DNA from: Acidiferrobacter thiooxydans
GTDB lineage: Bacteria > Pseudomonadota > Gammaproteobacteria > Acidiferrobacterales > Acidiferrobacteraceae
Assembly: GCF_003333315.1 (NCBI RefSeq)
Contig: NZ_PSYR01000001.1
Span: 124,001-188,000, forward strand
Direction: 5' to 3'
Length of the DNA: 64,000 nt
The first letter of the stretch is position 1; the number at the start of each line of letters is the position of its first letter. Shown in pieces: positions 8,068-16,165 of this stretch. The notes below the pieces were generated by a model, which was not told where the DNA came from, searched no databases, and was given only the letters and a program-made list of their open reading frames with translations. The translations under genes were made by a program, and so were the position numbers.

Positions 8068-8956
8068 ACGCGCCGGCAGCCTCGGTGAGGCCAGCGCCCA
8101 TGTGGCGTTGGTGGTATTTCGGGGCTTGAGCGGTCTGCCCTTGCCGGTACTGGCGGCCATCGGTCACGCCCTGGGGCGGCTTGCCTACCATCTGCTCGGT
8201 GCCCGCCGGCGCGTCGTCCTCACCAATCTCCGCTTGTGTTTCCCCACGGAAGGCGCGGCCTGGCACAAGCGTCTGGCGCGCGCCCATTTCGCGGCCCTGG
8301 GCCAGGGTGTGTTCGACGTCATGGTCGCGTGGTGGGCCAGTCCCGCGCGTCTGTCCCGCCTGGTGTCATTTCGCGGACGAGAACATTACGACCGGGCGCT
8401 TGCGCACGGGAATGTGATCCTGCTCGTACCGCACTTCGCGGCCATCGAGATCGGTTGCCTATTGTCCACCGAGCGGCCTATGGCCAATGTCTACCGGCGT
8501 CTGCCCAATCCGGTGTTCGAGGCCGCCTTCCGTCGCGGCATCGGCCGTTTCGGGGCGGCCATGATCACGCAACAGGAGGGCGTGCGACCGGTGCTGAAGG
8601 CCTTGCGCGAGGGTCGTGTCCTCTATTATCTGCCGGATCAGGACTTCGGCGAGCGCTCCAGCGTATTCGCCCCGTTCTTCGGCGTCCCCACGATCACCCT
8701 CCATGCCGTGGGGCGGCTGGCGCGCGCGGTGGATGCGCGCGTCGTTCCCTGTTATGTGTGGCAGAAGCCGCGCGGGCGGGGCTATGAGATCGCCTTCGGG
8801 CCGCCGCTCGAGGGTTTTCCCAGCGGTGACGCCCTGACCGACGCGACCGCCACCAATCGTGCCATCGAGGAGGGCGTGCGCGCGCATCCCGAGCAGTATT
8901 TCTGGGTCCACAAGCGTTTCAAGACCCGCCCGCCGGGGACGCCTCCGGTGTATTAG
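8060..8956 (+). CDS. LpxL/HtrB-family lipid A acyltransferase, copy 3 of 3
   Basis: 298 residues counting from the ATG at 8060, chosen because GGGAGG precedes it and it gives the same ATGAGTGA overlap seen between copies 1 and 2; an upstream in-frame ATG at 8033 is less likely. HX4E reads HFAAIE. DQDFGERSSVFAPFFGVPT and EQYFWVHKRFKTR complete the family pattern. Three consecutive LpxL-like genes in one coupled transcript suggest that this organism assigns distinct enzymes to two or three secondary acyl positions, or uses one under stress. It is convergent with the TPR gene, 2 bp apart. Confidence 0.88.
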   Translation: MSERAGSLGEASAHVALVVFRGLSGLPLPVLAAIGHALGRLAYHLLGARRRVVLTNLRLCFPTEGAAWHKRLARAHFAALGQGVFDVMVAWWASPARLSRLVSFRGREHYDRALAHGNVILLVPHFAAIEIGCLLSTERPMANVYRRLPNPVFEAAFRRGIGRFGAAMITQQEGVRPVLKALREGRVLYYLPDQDFGERSSVFAPFFGVPTITLHAVGRLARAVDARVVPCYVWQKPRGRGYEIAFGPPLEGFPSGDALTDATATNRAIEEGVRAHPEQYFWVHKRFKTRPPGTPPVY

Positions 8957-8958
8957 CG

Positions 8959-9276
8959 TCAGCCCGCCGACTTGTCGAGGCGCTTGAGAAACACGCGCAT
9001 CTCGCGCGCGGCCTGTATGTGCCCGCCGGCCTCGGCGGCGGCAATCCCCTGCTGATAGGCCTGGCGTGCCTCCTCGGGACGACCGCTTTCCGTCAGTGCC
9101 CGGCCAAGCAGCTTCCAGGCCGCGGCATGATGCGGGTCGAAGGCGACCGCCGCCTGAAGATGCGGGATCGCCTTGTCATATTGCCGGAGGCGCGCATATT
9201 CCCCGCCCAATCCGTAGCGCAGCAGCAGGTTGTCCTGGCCGCGCGCGAGCATCTTTTCCAGGGCCTCGGTGTCCAT
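8959..9276 (-). CDS. Small TPR-repeat protein
   Basis: 105 residues made almost wholly of tetratricopeptide repeats: NLLLRYGLGGEYARLRQYDK, then AIPHLQAAVAFDPHHAAAWK (the classic alternating Ala/Tyr/Pro pattern), then LGRALTESGRPEEARQAYQQ. It has no signal peptide, so is presumably a cytosolic adaptor. GAGGAGG lies upstream of the ATG. It follows rsmB by 21 bp in the def-fmt-rsmB direction and is probably the last gene of that transcript. The specific partner is unknown. Confidence 0.85.
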   Translation of the reverse strand: MDTEALEKMLARGQDNLLLRYGLGGEYARLRQYDKAIPHLQAAVAFDPHHAAAWKLLGRALTESGRPEEARQAYQQGIAAAEAGGHIQAAREMRVFLKRLDKSAG

Positions 9277-9297
9277 GGTCGGCCTCCTCGCGCCTCT

Positions 9298-10581
9298 TCA
9301 TGCGCGCCGTGCGAGGCGCGCGTAATAGAACCCGTCCATGCCGGCCTCTCCCGGCAGGAACTGCCAGCCCGCCCGGCGGGCCTGCCCGACCGGGAAGTGG
9401 AGGGCGTCCTCGCGCGCGTCCGGTGTGCGCGCCAGAAAGTCTATCACCTGGTCCTCGTTTTCCTCGGGCAGCACCGAACACGTCGCATAGACCATGGTGC
9501 CCCCGGGTGCGAGATTGTGCCACAGCCGGTCGAGGAGCCGGGCCTGTATGGCGCGCAGAGGGGGCAGGTCGCTTACGCGGCGATGCAGTTTGATGTCCGG
9601 ATGACGACGGATGACGCCGGTCGCTGAGCACGGTGCATCGAGCAGGATACGCGCAAAGCAATCGTCCAGGGGGTATTCGGCGAGATCATGGGTCAGCGTC
9701 CGCACACGCCCAAGGCACCCGAGGCGCGTCAGGGTCTCCGCGAGCCGCGCCATCCGTGCCGGATCGGAGTCGATCGCGGTCACGCGCGCCTCGGGGGCCG
9801 ATTGTGCCAGGTGACCGGTCTTGCCGCCGGGCGCGGCGCAGGCATCGAGGACGGCCTCGCGCGGGGCGGGGGCGAGCAGGGGGGCTGCCAGCTGCGCGGC
9901 GGCGTCCTGGACCGATACCAGGCCCTCGCGGAATCCGGGAAGTCCGGGTACCAGGGCCCCCTGGGCGAGCACCACCGCGGTGTCGGCCACGGGGTGCGCG
10001 CGCGCGGCGATCCCGGCCTGTGCGAGCCGTTCCAGGTAATCGTCGCGTGCGATGCGTCGGGTATCCACGCGCAGCGTGAGCGGCGCGCGTTCGTCATTGG
10101 CCGCCAGCACCGCGCGCCATGTCTCTGGCCATGCCGCTTGCAGGCGATCGACGAACCAGTCCGGGTGGTTGTATCCGGTGTAGGGCGCCACCGCCTCGGC
10201 GGCCAGGGCGGCGCGCAACACCGCGTTCAGTGCACCCTTCCCCCAGGGCTTGGCTAGGGCGTCGGCGGCCGCCACCGCCTCGGACACCGCCACCGGCTCC
10301 GGCGTATCCATGAAGAAGGCCTGATAGAGGCCCATGAGGATCAGGGCCTGCAGGTCCTGGTCGGCCTTGCGGAACGGATGCCTGAGCAGCGGCGCGGTGC
10401 GCGCCAGAAGGCGGGGCGCGTAGCGGATCGTGCCGATGGCGAGCTCCTCGACGAGCCCATGACGCCCGTGACGGGCGCGGTCTTCATCCAGTGCCGGATC
10501 GAGCGCGCCCCCGGTCAATACGCGGGCGATGATGCGCGCCGAGCGCGCGCGCAGGGTCAGGGCGTGGCGGGGTTTAGCCAA
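9298..10581 (-). CDS. rsmB: 16S rRNA m5C967 methyltransferase
   Basis: Methylates C967 of 16S rRNA with SAM. The N-terminal NusB-like domain is followed by the Rossmann methyltransferase: AVLDACAAPGGKTGHLAQ (SAM motif), LLDAPCSATGVIRRHPDIK (first cysteine) and YATCSVLPEEN (second, catalytic cysteine). I place the start at a TTG (10579-10581) overlapping the fmt stop codon, because homologues begin at the following residues (LAKPRHALTLRARSARIIA). The alternative ATG 63 nt upstream would add 21 non-conserved residues inside fmt. That gives about 427 residues, the family norm. It is part of the def-fmt-rsmB operon. Confidence 0.93.
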   Translation of the reverse strand: MAKPRHALTLRARSARIIARVLTGGALDPALDEDRARHGRHGLVEELAIGTIRYAPRLLARTAPLLRHPFRKADQDLQALILMGLYQAFFMDTPEPVAVSEAVAAADALAKPWGKGALNAVLRAALAAEAVAPYTGYNHPDWFVDRLQAAWPETWRAVLAANDERAPLTLRVDTRRIARDDYLERLAQAGIAARAHPVADTAVVLAQGALVPGLPGFREGLVSVQDAAAQLAAPLLAPAPREAVLDACAAPGGKTGHLAQSAPEARVTAIDSDPARMARLAETLTRLGCLGRVRTLTHDLAEYPLDDCFARILLDAPCSATGVIRRHPDIKLHRRVSDLPPLRAIQARLLDRLWHNLAPGGTMVYATCSVLPEENEDQVIDFLARTPDAREDALHFPVGQARRAGWQFLPGEAGMDGFYYARLARRA

Positions 10582-11497
10582 CGCGATTCCCGACGCTAAG
10601 CGGATGGGCCTGCAAAAAGATCTGTGCCGGCTGCATGCGGGCATTGTCGGCCTGCAAGGACGTCACCGCGAGCGCCCGCTGCCCGGTGGCGATCACGAGG
10701 TCGGGCCGCACCTCCAGGACCACGCCTGGTTCCGCCGGCCGTGGGGCGTCTACGGCGTGAGCCGTGCCGATCTTCACGCTCGTGCCGCCGATCACCGCGC
10801 GCACCCCCGGCCAGGGCGTGAACGCACGGATCTGGCGTTCCAGGGCAACGGCGTCCCGCCGCCAGTCGATGACCCCTTCGTCCTTGCGCAGCTTGCGCGC
10901 GTAGGTGGCGCCGCTCGCCGGCTGTGCGATCTCCGTGACCGGCCGCCCCTCACGCAGCGCATCGAGCACCGGCATCAACGTTTCCGCCCCCAGATGCGCC
11001 AACCGGTCGGCGAGCGTCTCGGTAGTGTCGCAAGGCGCGATGGCGACCGCGGCGCGCGCCAGCATCGGTCCGGTATCGAGACCGGTATCGAGGCGCATGA
11101 TCGTGACACCGGTCTTGGTATCGCCGGCCTCTATCGCCCGCGCAATGGGTGCCGCGCCGCGCCAGCGCGGGAGCAGCGAGGCGTGAATGTTCAGGCAGCC
11201 GTGCGTGGGGATATCCAGGAGGCCCGGCGGCAGCAGCAGTCCATAGGCGACCACCACGACCACATCCGCGCCGAGCGCGCGCACCACCGCCTCGGCCTCG
11301 GCGCCGTTCTCGGGGGTATACACAGGGATGCCCAACGCGCCCGCGCGCGTCTTGACCGCGCTGGGCGTAAGCCTGCGCCCGCGGCCGGCCGGCCGGTCCG
11401 GCTGGGTCAGAACGCCCGGCACGTCGTAGCCGGCCTTGACCAGGGCCTCCAGGGTCGGAAGGGCAAAGAGCGGTGTCCCCGCGAAAACCGTCCTCAC
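10574..11497 (-). CDS. fmt: Methionyl-tRNA formyltransferase
   Basis: Formylates initiator Met-tRNA using 10-formyl-THF. 307 residues. N-terminal MRTVFAGTPLFALPTLEAL with the TPLFA-type start of the fold is followed by QPDRPAGRGRRL, NIHASLLPRWRGAAPIARAI (the Asn, His and SLLPRWRG formyl-folate site) and DTGLDTGPML. The C-terminal anticodon-arm domain follows. The start codon is GTG. It lies 7 bp downstream of def in the standard def-fmt order and overlaps rsmB. Confidence 0.97.
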   Translation of the reverse strand: MRTVFAGTPLFALPTLEALVKAGYDVPGVLTQPDRPAGRGRRLTPSAVKTRAGALGIPVYTPENGAEAEAVVRALGADVVVVVAYGLLLPPGLLDIPTHGCLNIHASLLPRWRGAAPIARAIEAGDTKTGVTIMRLDTGLDTGPMLARAAVAIAPCDTTETLADRLAHLGAETLMPVLDALREGRPVTEIAQPASGATYARKLRKDEGVIDWRRDAVALERQIRAFTPWPGVRAVIGGTSVKIGTAHAVDAPRPAEPGVVLEVRPDLVIATGQRALAVTSLQADNARMQPAQIFLQAHPLSVGNRVG

Positions 11498-11504
11498 GAC
11501 CGGG

Positions 11505-12008
11505 TCACATCGCGAGGCGTTGCTGTTTTTCGAGTTTCTTGCGGATGCGCTGCTGTTTTAGGCGTGAGAGATAGTCGACGAATACCTTGCCGTCGAGGTG
11601 ATCGATCTCGTGCTGGATGCACACCGCCAGCAGGTCCTCGGCCACGAGCTCAAAGGCCGTGCCGTGTTCGTCCAGGGCACGTACCGTGACCTTCTGGGCG
11701 CGCTCGACCTCCTCGAACACGCCGGGCACCGATAGGCACCCCTCCTCGATACCAAAGACCCCGGAGTGCTCGCAGATGACGGGGTTGACGAAGACCCGCA
11801 AATCCTTGTGGTCGGTGCTCACGTCGATCACGACGACGCGCTTGGCCACATTGATCTGGGTGGCGGCCAAGCCGATACCGGGCGCGTGATACATGGTCTC
11901 GGCCATGTCCCGGATGAGCCCCTGGATCTCTTCATCCACGCGCGCGACGGGCAGCGCCTTTTTGCGCAGCCGAGGGTCTGGGTAACGAAGGATCTCGCGC
12001 AATGCCAT
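11505..12008 (-). CDS. def: Peptide deformylase
   Basis: 167 residues; removes formyl from nascent proteins using a ferrous or zinc ion. All three diagnostic motifs are intact: [16 protein letters not shown] (metal-binding Cys) and QHEIDHLDG (two His ligands and catalytic Glu). It starts at the ATG at 12008 with no Shine-Dalgarno; TATAAT lies 6 nt upstream on this strand, consistent with a leaderless message. It heads the def-fmt-rsmB-TPR operon and is divergent from the LysM gene. Confidence 0.98.
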   Translation of the reverse strand: MALREILRYPDPRLRKKALPVARVDEEIQGLIRDMAETMYHAPGIGLAATQINVAKRVVVIDVSTDHKDLRVFVNPVICEHSGVFGIEEGCLSVPGVFEEVERAQKVTVRALDEHGTAFELVAEDLLAVCIQHEIDHLDGKVFVDYLSRLKQQRIRKKLEKQQRLAM

Positions 12009-12014
12009 GGGCGA

Positions 12015-12020
12015 ATTATA
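12015..12020 (-). promoter_or_regulatory. Candidate -10 element of def (leaderless)
   Basis: On the minus strand TATAAT is a perfect -10 hexamer separated from the def ATG by 6 nt (TCGCCC), with no ribosome-binding site between. I could not find a convincing -35 at 16-18 nt. Confidence 0.4.
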
Positions 12021-12056
12021 TACCGGAATCTCGGGCCACGCGCCCCTCCGGGCAGG

Positions 12057-12085
12057 TGGACGACCGCCTGATCACCCACTACACT
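12057..12085 (+). promoter_or_regulatory. Candidate promoter of the LysM gene (leaderless)
   Basis: TGGACG (12057-12062), 17 nt spacer, TACACT (12080-12085), then 7 nt to the ATG at 12093. No Shine-Dalgarno is present. Matches to consensus are 4/6 and 4/6. Confidence 0.35.
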
Positions 12086-12092
12086 CCTTGCC

Positions 12093-13136
12093 ATGCGTCG
12101 AGCTCGCCTCAGTCTTTTACTGGTACTGGCCCTATCCCCCCTCGTGTGGGCGGACCGCCTGGCCGTTCCCCATGTCCCGCAACGCTATGTCGTGCGGGCC
12201 GGCGACACGCTCTGGGGTATCGCCGATCACTTTTTCCGAGATCCGTGGCGCTGGCCCGGGATCTGGAACCGGAACCTGCAGATCCGCAATCCCGACCTCA
12301 TCTACCCGGGCGACGTCATCGTGCTGCGTTACATCCGCGGCACACCCTATCTCGTGGACGAGGGCCCTGTGCAGGCGCTGACCGCCTCCCCGCAAAATAC
12401 CGTGGTGTTGCGGCCGGCGGTCCGCTCGCAGGCCCTGGCCAGCGCCATCCCGACCTTGGATCCCAACGTCATAGGCCCATTCCTTCAGCGTCCGCTCGCG
12501 TTGTCGCGACGTGCCTTCCGTCGCCTCGGTTATGTGGCGGGCGCGGTCCATCGCCACACCTTTCTGAGTCCCTTGAGCCGGTTCTATGCGCGCCATCTCG
12601 GGGCCCATCCGGACAAGACCTATGAGATCTATCGGCGTGGCCCGGCACTGCGCACGAGAGACGGGGAGTTTCTGGCCTATGAAACGAAATATGTCGGCCA
12701 AGCCAGGCTTGTGCGGCCAGGACGTCTGCCGGAGCTTGAAGTGGTCTCATCGATCCGCGAGGTCGAGGCCGGCGACCGTCTGGTGCCGTGGCGGCATGAG
12801 GCGCCGATCCCTTATTATTATCCACGTGCCCCGCGAAAGCGCATCCGTGCGAGGGTGGTAGCGGCGACCCACGATAACCTGAACCTTGGGACCTACGCCG
12901 CGGTGGCCATCGACGCGGGCAAGAATGCGGGGATACGGCGCGGTTATGTGCTGCGCATCTATAGCCGGCCACGTCCCTTCTATGACCCGGTGGCGCATGA
13001 GACGCTGCGGGGGCGCAAACAGCCGCTCGGACTCCTTATGATATTCCGCACTTTCGCGCACGTCAGTTACGGCATCATCATGCAGGCGCGCCGCGAGATC
13101 CATGTCGGTGACTCGGTGGCAACGCCGCAAGATTGA
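12093..13136 (+). CDS. LysM-domain envelope protein
   Basis: 347 residues. A signal peptide (MRRARLSLLLVLALSPLVWA, residues 1-20) is followed by a LysM peptidoglycan-binding domain: YVVRAGDTLWGIADHFFRDP, then WNRNLQIRNPDLIYPGDVI. The remaining 270 residues form the uncharacterised C-terminal part usual for the LysM protein encoded beside def in Gammaproteobacteria. It is presumably periplasmic and cell-wall associated. It is divergent from def. In most relatives the next gene is dprA, but here smg follows directly. Confidence 0.93.
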   Translation: MRRARLSLLLVLALSPLVWADRLAVPHVPQRYVVRAGDTLWGIADHFFRDPWRWPGIWNRNLQIRNPDLIYPGDVIVLRYIRGTPYLVDEGPVQALTASPQNTVVLRPAVRSQALASAIPTLDPNVIGPFLQRPLALSRRAFRRLGYVAGAVHRHTFLSPLSRFYARHLGAHPDKTYEIYRRGPALRTRDGEFLAYETKYVGQARLVRPGRLPELEVVSSIREVEAGDRLVPWRHEAPIPYYYPRAPRKRIRARVVAATHDNLNLGTYAAVAIDAGKNAGIRRGYVLRIYSRPRPFYDPVAHETLRGRKQPLGLLMIFRTFAHVSYGIIMQARREIHVGDSVATPQD

Positions 13137-13222
13137 CCTTGACCGCCGTTTGCTCCATGCTCTTGACCAAAGGCGCCGTGCGCCTGACCTCAGGAGCGGA
13201 CCGGAGAGTGCAAGATCCTGAA

Positions 13223-13705
13223 ATGAAAGAAAACGTCCTCGACGTCCTGATGTACCTATTCGAAAACTATATGGACGAGGGGCCCGATTTCCAACCCGAC
13301 CAGGAGTCTCTGGCCGATGAGCTGGCGCAGGCCGGGTTTCCCAAGGCTGAGATCGTCAAGGCCTTTGCATGGCTCGAAGGGCTCGCGGCCCTGAGGAGCA
13401 GCGAGGCCTCCTCGCCCGCCAATGCCTCCCTGAAGTCCCTGCGTGTGTATTCCGAGGACGAGCACAAGAAGATGGACACGGCCGCGCGCGGCTTCCTGCT
13501 GTTTCTGGAGCAGGGCGGGGTTCTTGATGCGGCCGCGCGCGAGCTCGTCATCGATCGCGTGATGGCGCTCGAGACGGATGAGATGGACCTGGAGCAGATG
13601 AAATGGATCATTCTGATGGTGCTCTTCAATCAGCCGGGTCAGGAACAGGCTTATGCCTGGATGGAGGACTTGGTGTTTAACGAAACCCAGGGCGCCCTCA
13701 ACTAG
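13223..13705 (+). CDS. smg: Smg family protein (DUF494)
   Basis: 160 residues matching Smg/DUF494, which is found next to topA in many proteobacteria. Recognisable segments are MKENVLDVLMYLFENYMDE at the N-terminus, LADELAQAGFPKAEIVKAFAWL in the middle and EQMKWIILMVLFNQPGQE near the end. I chose the ATG at 13223 rather than the upstream in-frame start at 13133 because the conserved family N-terminus begins there; the ribosome-binding site is poor. It is highly acidic and probably cytosolic. Its role is not firmly known; it is traditionally linked to dprA and topA by neighbourhood. Confidence 0.92.
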   Translation: MKENVLDVLMYLFENYMDEGPDFQPDQESLADELAQAGFPKAEIVKAFAWLEGLAALRSSEASSPANASLKSLRVYSEDEHKKMDTAARGFLLFLEQGGVLDAAARELVIDRVMALETDEMDLEQMKWIILMVLFNQPGQEQAYAWMEDLVFNETQGALN

Positions 13706-13796
13706 AGTTTCCTTCCCCAGGAAATCGCCGGGTGGCGTTCGCACTTCCCAAGGCCCATAGTGCCCCAACTCGTGTACCGTTACTGCCTGAAGACGC

Positions 13797-16091
13797 ATGA
13801 CTAAGAATCTCATCATTGTCGAGTCGCCCGCCAAGGCCAAGACGATGGGCAAATATCTGGGCAAAGGCTTCACGGCCTTGGCCTCGTACGGCCATGTGCG
13901 CGACCTCATACCGAAAAAGGGCGCCGTCGACACGGATCATGACTTCAGCATGAAGTACGAGGTCATCGAGAAGAATCGCAAGCACATTGACGTCATCATC
14001 AAGGCCATGAAAAAGGCCGATGTCCTCTATCTCGCCACCGACCCGGACCGCGAAGGCGAGGCCATATCCTGGCATCTCTATGAAATCCTGAAAGACGAGG
14101 GCCTGCTGGGGGACAAGCCGGTGCATCGTGTAGTGTTCCACGAGATCACGAAGGGCGCCATCCAAAAGGCGGTCGCCGAGCCGCGTGCGCTTTCCGAGAA
14201 TCTCGTCAACGCCCAGCAGGCGCGCCGCGCCCTCGATTATCTGGTCGGCTTCAACCTCTCGCCCCTGCTCTGGAAGAAGGTGCGCCGCGGGTTGTCGGCA
14301 GGTCGCGTCCAGAGCCCGGCCTTGCGCCTGATCGTGGAGCGCGAGGAGGAGATCGAGCGCTTCGTGGAGCGCGAGTATTGGACCATTGACTCGGAGATGG
14401 AGGCCTCAGGGCAGGCCTTCCGGGCCCGGCTCATGATGCTTTCCGGGGAGCGCCTCGACCAGTTCGCGGTGACCGACGCCACACGTGCCGCCGAGGTCGA
14501 GGCGCGTCTCAAGGACGGCGCGCGCGACGGGCACTACCGCGTGCGCGCCGTGGAGCGCAAGCAGCGTCGGCGCAATCCAGCCCCACCCTTCACGACCTCT
14601 ACGCTCCAGCAGGAGGCCGCGCGTAAGCTGTATTTCACGGCCCAGCGCACCATGCGCACCGCGCAACAGCTCTACGAAGGCGTGGCGATCGAAGGCGAGA
14701 CCGTGGGCCTGATAACGTATATGCGCACGGATTCCGTGACCCTGGCGCAGGATGCGCTGACCGAGATCCGCGGCGTGATCGCCGAGCGCTTCGGGGCCGA
14801 CAAGCTGCCGTCTGCCCCCCATGTCTACAAGACACGATCCAAGAACGCCCAGGAGGCCCATGAGGCCATAAGGCCGACCTCGGTGGGTCGTGCGCCGGAG
14901 GACCTGCGCCCCTTCCTGACCCCCGAGCAACTGAAGCTCTACGATCTCATCTGGCGCCGCACCATGGCCTGCCAGATGATCCCCGCGGTCCTCGATACCA
15001 TGGCCGTGGACCTCGAGGCCGGCCCCGGCGATATCTCGCGCGCGACCGGTTCGGTGGTGCTCGTGCCGGGCTTCATGACGGTCTATCAGGAAGATGCCGA
15101 CGACAAGAAGGGGGAGGAGGACGAGTCGGACCGGTTGCTCCCAGACATGCGCGAAGGCGAGCGCATCGCCTTAAAGGAGATCCATAAGGAACAGCATTTC
15201 ACCGAGCCGCCGCCGCGCTATTCGGAGGCGAGCCTGGTGAAGACCCTGGAGGCCTTCGGGATCGGCCGCCCCTCCACCTATGCGACCATCATCCAGACCT
15301 TGCAGCAACGCGAGTACGTGGTACTGGACAAGCGTCGCTTCAAGCCCACCGACGTCGGGCGGGTGGTGAATAAATTCCTCGCCCAGCACTTCGAGCGCTA
15401 TGTCGATTACGATTTCACGGCGCGGCTCGAAGACGACCTGGATGCAGTCTCGCGCGGCGAGAAGGAGTGGGTCCCCTTGTTGCGCAACTTCTGGTCGGAG
15501 TTTCATCGCCAGGTGAGCGACAAGGAGGACGCAGAGCGCCCAGGCGTGGAGGTCCTTGCCGAGACCTGCCCGCAATGCCATAAGCCGCTGTCCAAGCGCC
15601 TTGGGCGTAACGGCTATTTCATCGGCTGCACCGGTTACCCCGAGTGCGATTACACGCGCAACCTGGGCGAGGAGGCCGAGGCGCCGGCGGCCGAGGTGAT
15701 TCCGGACCGCGTCTGCCCGTTGTGCGCAAGCCCGCTCGTGATCAAGCGTGGCCGCTATGGGCGCTTCATAGGTTGCAGCAATTATCCGAGTTGCCGTCAC
15801 ATGGAGCCCCTGGAGAAGCCCAGCGACACCGGGGTGACCTGTCCCGAGTGCCGCCAGGGTACGCTCCTGAAGCGCAAATCCCGATACGGCAAGATCTTCT
15901 ATTCGTGCTCGCGTTATCCGGATTGCAAGTACGCGGTCTGGAATCCCCCGCTCGCCGAGCCCTGCCCGCAGTGCGGGCACCCGATCCTGACGATAAAGAC
16001 CACCAAGCGGCGAGGCACCGAGAAGGTGTGCCCGCAGAAGGAGTGCGGCTACAGCATCCCCTGTCCGGAGTGCGCCGAGGGCGGTCCCTGA
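13797..16091 (+). CDS. topA: DNA topoisomerase I
   Basis: 764-residue type IA topoisomerase that relaxes negative supercoils. It begins with the Toprim domain (LIIVESPAKAKTMGKYLG and TDPDREGEAISWHL). The catalytic tyrosine is in GLITYMRTDS at about residue 308. The C-terminus has four zinc-ribbon modules, each with paired CPxC motifs: CPQC, CPLC, CPEC and CPQC, closing with IPCPEC. It follows smg in the conserved order. Confidence 0.98.
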   Translation: MTKNLIIVESPAKAKTMGKYLGKGFTALASYGHVRDLIPKKGAVDTDHDFSMKYEVIEKNRKHIDVIIKAMKKADVLYLATDPDREGEAISWHLYEILKDEGLLGDKPVHRVVFHEITKGAIQKAVAEPRALSENLVNAQQARRALDYLVGFNLSPLLWKKVRRGLSAGRVQSPALRLIVEREEEIERFVEREYWTIDSEMEASGQAFRARLMMLSGERLDQFAVTDATRAAEVEARLKDGARDGHYRVRAVERKQRRRNPAPPFTTSTLQQEAARKLYFTAQRTMRTAQQLYEGVAIEGETVGLITYMRTDSVTLAQDALTEIRGVIAERFGADKLPSAPHVYKTRSKNAQEAHEAIRPTSVGRAPEDLRPFLTPEQLKLYDLIWRRTMACQMIPAVLDTMAVDLEAGPGDISRATGSVVLVPGFMTVYQEDADDKKGEEDESDRLLPDMREGERIALKEIHKEQHFTEPPPRYSEASLVKTLEAFGIGRPSTYATIIQTLQQREYVVLDKRRFKPTDVGRVVNKFLAQHFERYVDYDFTARLEDDLDAVSRGEKEWVPLLRNFWSEFHRQVSDKEDAERPGVEVLAETCPQCHKPLSKRLGRNGYFIGCTGYPECDYTRNLGEEAEAPAAEVIPDRVCPLCASPLVIKRGRYGRFIGCSNYPSCRHMEPLEKPSDTGVTCPECRQGTLLKRKSRYGKIFYSCSRYPDCKYAVWNPPLAEPCPQCGHPILTIKTTKRRGTEKVCPQKECGYSIPCPECAEGGP

Positions 16092-16109
16092 CCGGGCATC
16101 GGGGATCGG

Positions 16110-16141
16110 GAATAAGGGCCGCCCGCGGGACGTCCTTATTC
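16110..16141 (+). terminator. Hairpin after topA
   Basis: GAATAAGG (16110-16117) pairs with CCTTATTC (16134-16141) around a GC-rich interior that can pair further. It lies 19 bp after the topA stop and before dsbD. It has no T-run, so terminator function is uncertain. Confidence 0.4.
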
Positions 16142-16165
16142 GCGGGTGGTGCTAGGCGGGGTTCG

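Noticed and set aside
15644-16165. Long N-terminal extension of dsbD into topA
   Set aside because: These codons overlap topA out of frame, while a clear signal peptide starts at the ATG at 16166.
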